Assembly (NCBI GenBank): GCA_003451785.1 | Contig: DMJL01000043.1 | Coordinates: 1-6,624 of the forward strand | Origin: Bacteroidales bacterium | GTDB taxonomy: Bacteria > Bacteroidota > Bacteroidia > Bacteroidales > UBA7960 | Length of the DNA: 6,624 nt | Reading direction: 5' to 3' | In this document: positions 5,106 to 6,624 of the stretch, piece by piece | Layout of the letters: every line of letters starts with the position of its first letter | How positions within the stretch are numbered: the stretch's first letter is position 1 | Position numbers and translations under genes: made by a program | The notes under the pieces: model-generated | What the model saw: only the letters and a program-made list of their open reading frames with translations | Database searches by the model: none | What the model was told of the DNA's origin: nothing

Positions 5106-6326
5106 ATGAAGTTGAATGTAGATGAATTGCGCACCGGATTTCCATCGTTGCACCAAATGGTGAATGGGCACAAGTTGGTGTATTTTGATAATGCCGCAAC
5201 CACTCTAAAACCTCAGATAGTAATTGACAGGCTGAATGCCTACTATCAAAAAGAGAACAGCAACATTCACAGGGGGGCGCACTACTTGAGTTCAAAAGCC
5301 ACAGCAGCTTATGAAAATGCTCGATGCACCATTCAGAAGCATCTCAATGCAGCCCACAGTCACGAAATTATCTTTACGCGTGGCACTACCGAAGCTATCA
5401 ACTTAGTTGCTGCCTCTTTCTCAAAGAAATTTATACACGAGGGCGACGAGATAGTTGTTTCGGCAATGGAGCATCATAGCAATATTGTACCGTGGCAATT
5501 AGCTTGTGCAGATCGCAAGGCTACCCTCAGGGTTATTCCGGTAAACAACGATGGCGAATTGGTGTTGGATGATTTGGATGCTTTGCTTAATGAAAAAACC
5601 CGAATGGTGGCAGTAGCCCATGTAAGCAACGCCCTTGGCACAGTAAACCCCGTGGAGGCTATTATTGCTAAGGCTCACCAAAGAAACATACCGGTGCTTA
5701 TAGATGGTGCTCAGGCCGCACCCCACATGAAAATAGATGTTGCAGCATTGGATTGCGACTTTTATTGCTTTTCTTCTCACAAGGTTTATGGGCCAATGGG
5801 AGTTGGTGTATTATATGGTAAGGAGCAATGGTTGGAGCAAATGCCACCCTACCAAGGCGGAGGCGAAATGATTAAAGAAGTAAAATTTAGTGGAACTACC
5901 TTCAACGAGCTTCCCTTTAAGTTTGAGGCTGGCACCCCCAATGTAGGCGATGTGTTGGGCTTGGAATCTGCCCTGAAGTATTTGACCAACTTGCAACTCG
6001 ATGCCGTTGCTAACCACGAGTACAATTTGATTCAATATGCCATTGAAAAACTAAAAACTTTAGAAAACATCAAATTGATGGGAAGCCCTGCAAAAAGAGC
6101 AGGCGTAGTTTCGTTCCTTTTCACGGATATTCACCCATACGATACAGGCACTATTTTGGATAAAATGGGAATAGCTGTGCGCACCGGAAGTCATTGCGCC
6201 CAGCCCCTAATGGATATTCTACAGGTACCCGGCACAGTTAGAATATCGTTTGGGGTTTACAACACTTTCGCAGAATTGGATTACCTAATAGATTCTTTAG
6301 TAAAAATCCGCAAGCTGTTTACTTAA
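5106..6326 (+). CDS. sufS: Cysteine desulfurase SufS (group II)
   Basis: SufS is a pyridoxal-phosphate enzyme that converts L-cysteine to L-alanine and holds the released sulfur as a persulfide for delivery to SufBCD, usually through SufE or SufU. The 406-residue product has the same length as E. coli SufS and its key residues fall at the same numbers: H123 stacking on the cofactor, D200 and Q203 contacting its ring, the Schiff-base lysine K226 in SSHKVYGPMG, R359, the persulfide cysteine C364 in RTGSHCAQPLM, and substrate-binding R379. The short loop around C364 is typical of group II (SufS) and separates it from IscS/NifS. A selenocysteine lyase label is possible for this fold, but the suf context favours sulfur. 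The ATG at 5106 gives the conserved N-terminus, with DNAATT at 28-33. It follows its own probable promoter and precedes the next gene by 11 bases. Confidence 0.96.
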   Translation: MKLNVDELRTGFPSLHQMVNGHKLVYFDNAATTLKPQIVIDRLNAYYQKENSNIHRGAHYLSSKATAAYENARCTIQKHLNAAHSHEIIFTRGTTEAINLVAASFSKKFIHEGDEIVVSAMEHHSNIVPWQLACADRKATLRVIPVNNDGELVLDDLDALLNEKTRMVAVAHVSNALGTVNPVEAIIAKAHQRNIPVLIDGAQAAPHMKIDVAALDCDFYCFSSHKVYGPMGVGVLYGKEQWLEQMPPYQGGGEMIKEVKFSGTTFNELPFKFEAGTPNVGDVLGLESALKYLTNLQLDAVANHEYNLIQYAIEKLKTLENIKLMGSPAKRAGVVSFLFTDIHPYDTGTILDKMGIAVRTGSHCAQPLMDILQVPGTVRISFGVYNTFAELDYLIDSLVKIRKLFT

Positions 6327-6337
6327 CATTCTACACC

Positions 6338-6624
6338 ATGACAACACAAGCACCACACCTAATAGCTTTGAAACAAATACAGTTAGTCTATTCCACTTTT
6401 TTCTTTGGGAGTATGCTCTTGGCCGGTATAGCATCAATTATCGTTAGTCGCTTGGGGCATGCCTATCAAGTTCCACAAGGAATTGCTGCTGCAGCATCGT
6501 ATATTGCAATTGCTATAGTGTTGATTTTAATTTCTTTATCGCAATCATTGCCGCAAAAAAAAGTGAATCGCATAAGCAAAGAAATACCCTTGGACACCCG
6601 TATCCAAGAATATAAAAAAGCCAT
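6338..6624 (+). CDS. Small membrane protein, partial at window end
   Basis: An ATG 11 bases after the sufS stop opens a frame that stays open to the last base: 95 full codons seen, the 3' end outside the window. The peptide has two clear hydrophobic helices, about residues 16-36 (LVYSTFFFGSMLLAG) and 49-67 (IAAAASYIAIAIVLILIS), then a basic, charged stretch ending LDTRIQEYKKA. No signal-peptide cleavage site is evident, so it is probably an inner-membrane protein. The layout resembles small four-helix hypothetical proteins of Bacteroidota in which an LxxxLxxYxxA-like segment leads into a second helix pair, but this is from memory and the second half is not visible. Tight spacing suggests cotranscription with sufS; that gives no clue to a role in Fe-S assembly. 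Function unknown. Confidence 0.7.
   Translation, partial: MTTQAPHLIALKQIQLVYSTFFFGSMLLAGIASIIVSRLGHAYQVPQGIAAAASYIAIAIVLILISLSQSLPQKKVNRISKEIPLDTRIQEYKKA

Noticed and set aside
5106..6326. IscS/NifS-type desulfurase or selenocysteine lyase as the main call
   Set aside because: The short RTGSHCAQP active-site segment, 406-residue length and suf neighbours fit group II SufS best.

Overview
The window looks like a chromosomal segment of a member of the Bacteroidota. The clearest sign is the promoter type: three sites match the phylum's TTG-N19-21-TAnnTTTG consensus, or its TAnnTTTG half. Other signs are the lack of Shine-Dalgarno sequences before the genes, a tmRNA tag ending NYALAA, and a SufB protein of the Bacteroidota type. 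Family or genus cannot be told from the sequence alone.

Layout: (1) Positions 1-147 hold no gene I can support. (2) On the minus strand lies a complete tmRNA gene (ssrA, 562 down to 193), with a -7 promoter box before it and a hairpin/U-tract terminator after it. Its tag reads GNNNYALAA. (3) About 400 bases of divergent intergenic DNA follow, ending in a strong plus-strand promoter at 965-994. (4) Three closely spaced plus-strand genes, sufB, sufC and sufD, encode the SufBCD iron-sulfur scaffold complex. (5) A 326-base gap contains an AT-rich palindrome and a second Bacteroidota-type promoter. (6) sufS, the cysteine desulfurase gene, follows. (7) Eleven bases after sufS an unidentified small membrane protein gene begins and runs off the window.

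Function: SufS takes sulfur from cysteine as a persulfide on Cys364, and the SufBC2D ATPase assembles Fe-S clusters from it for transfer to apoproteins. The residues known from Escherichia coli to matter in SufB, SufD, SufC and SufS are all present, so the pathway looks intact. No sufE, sufU, sufA or sufT gene is inside the window. The tmRNA belongs to trans-translation and is a neighbour, not a partner, of the suf genes.

This is mostly an ordinary housekeeping region and I found no new system. The points worth a second look are small: the separate promoter and repeat pair before sufS, the cysteine-bearing C-terminal tail of SufD, a second LSGGE string in SufC beside a run of seven G, the SufB start choice, and a D-loop variant in the tmRNA.
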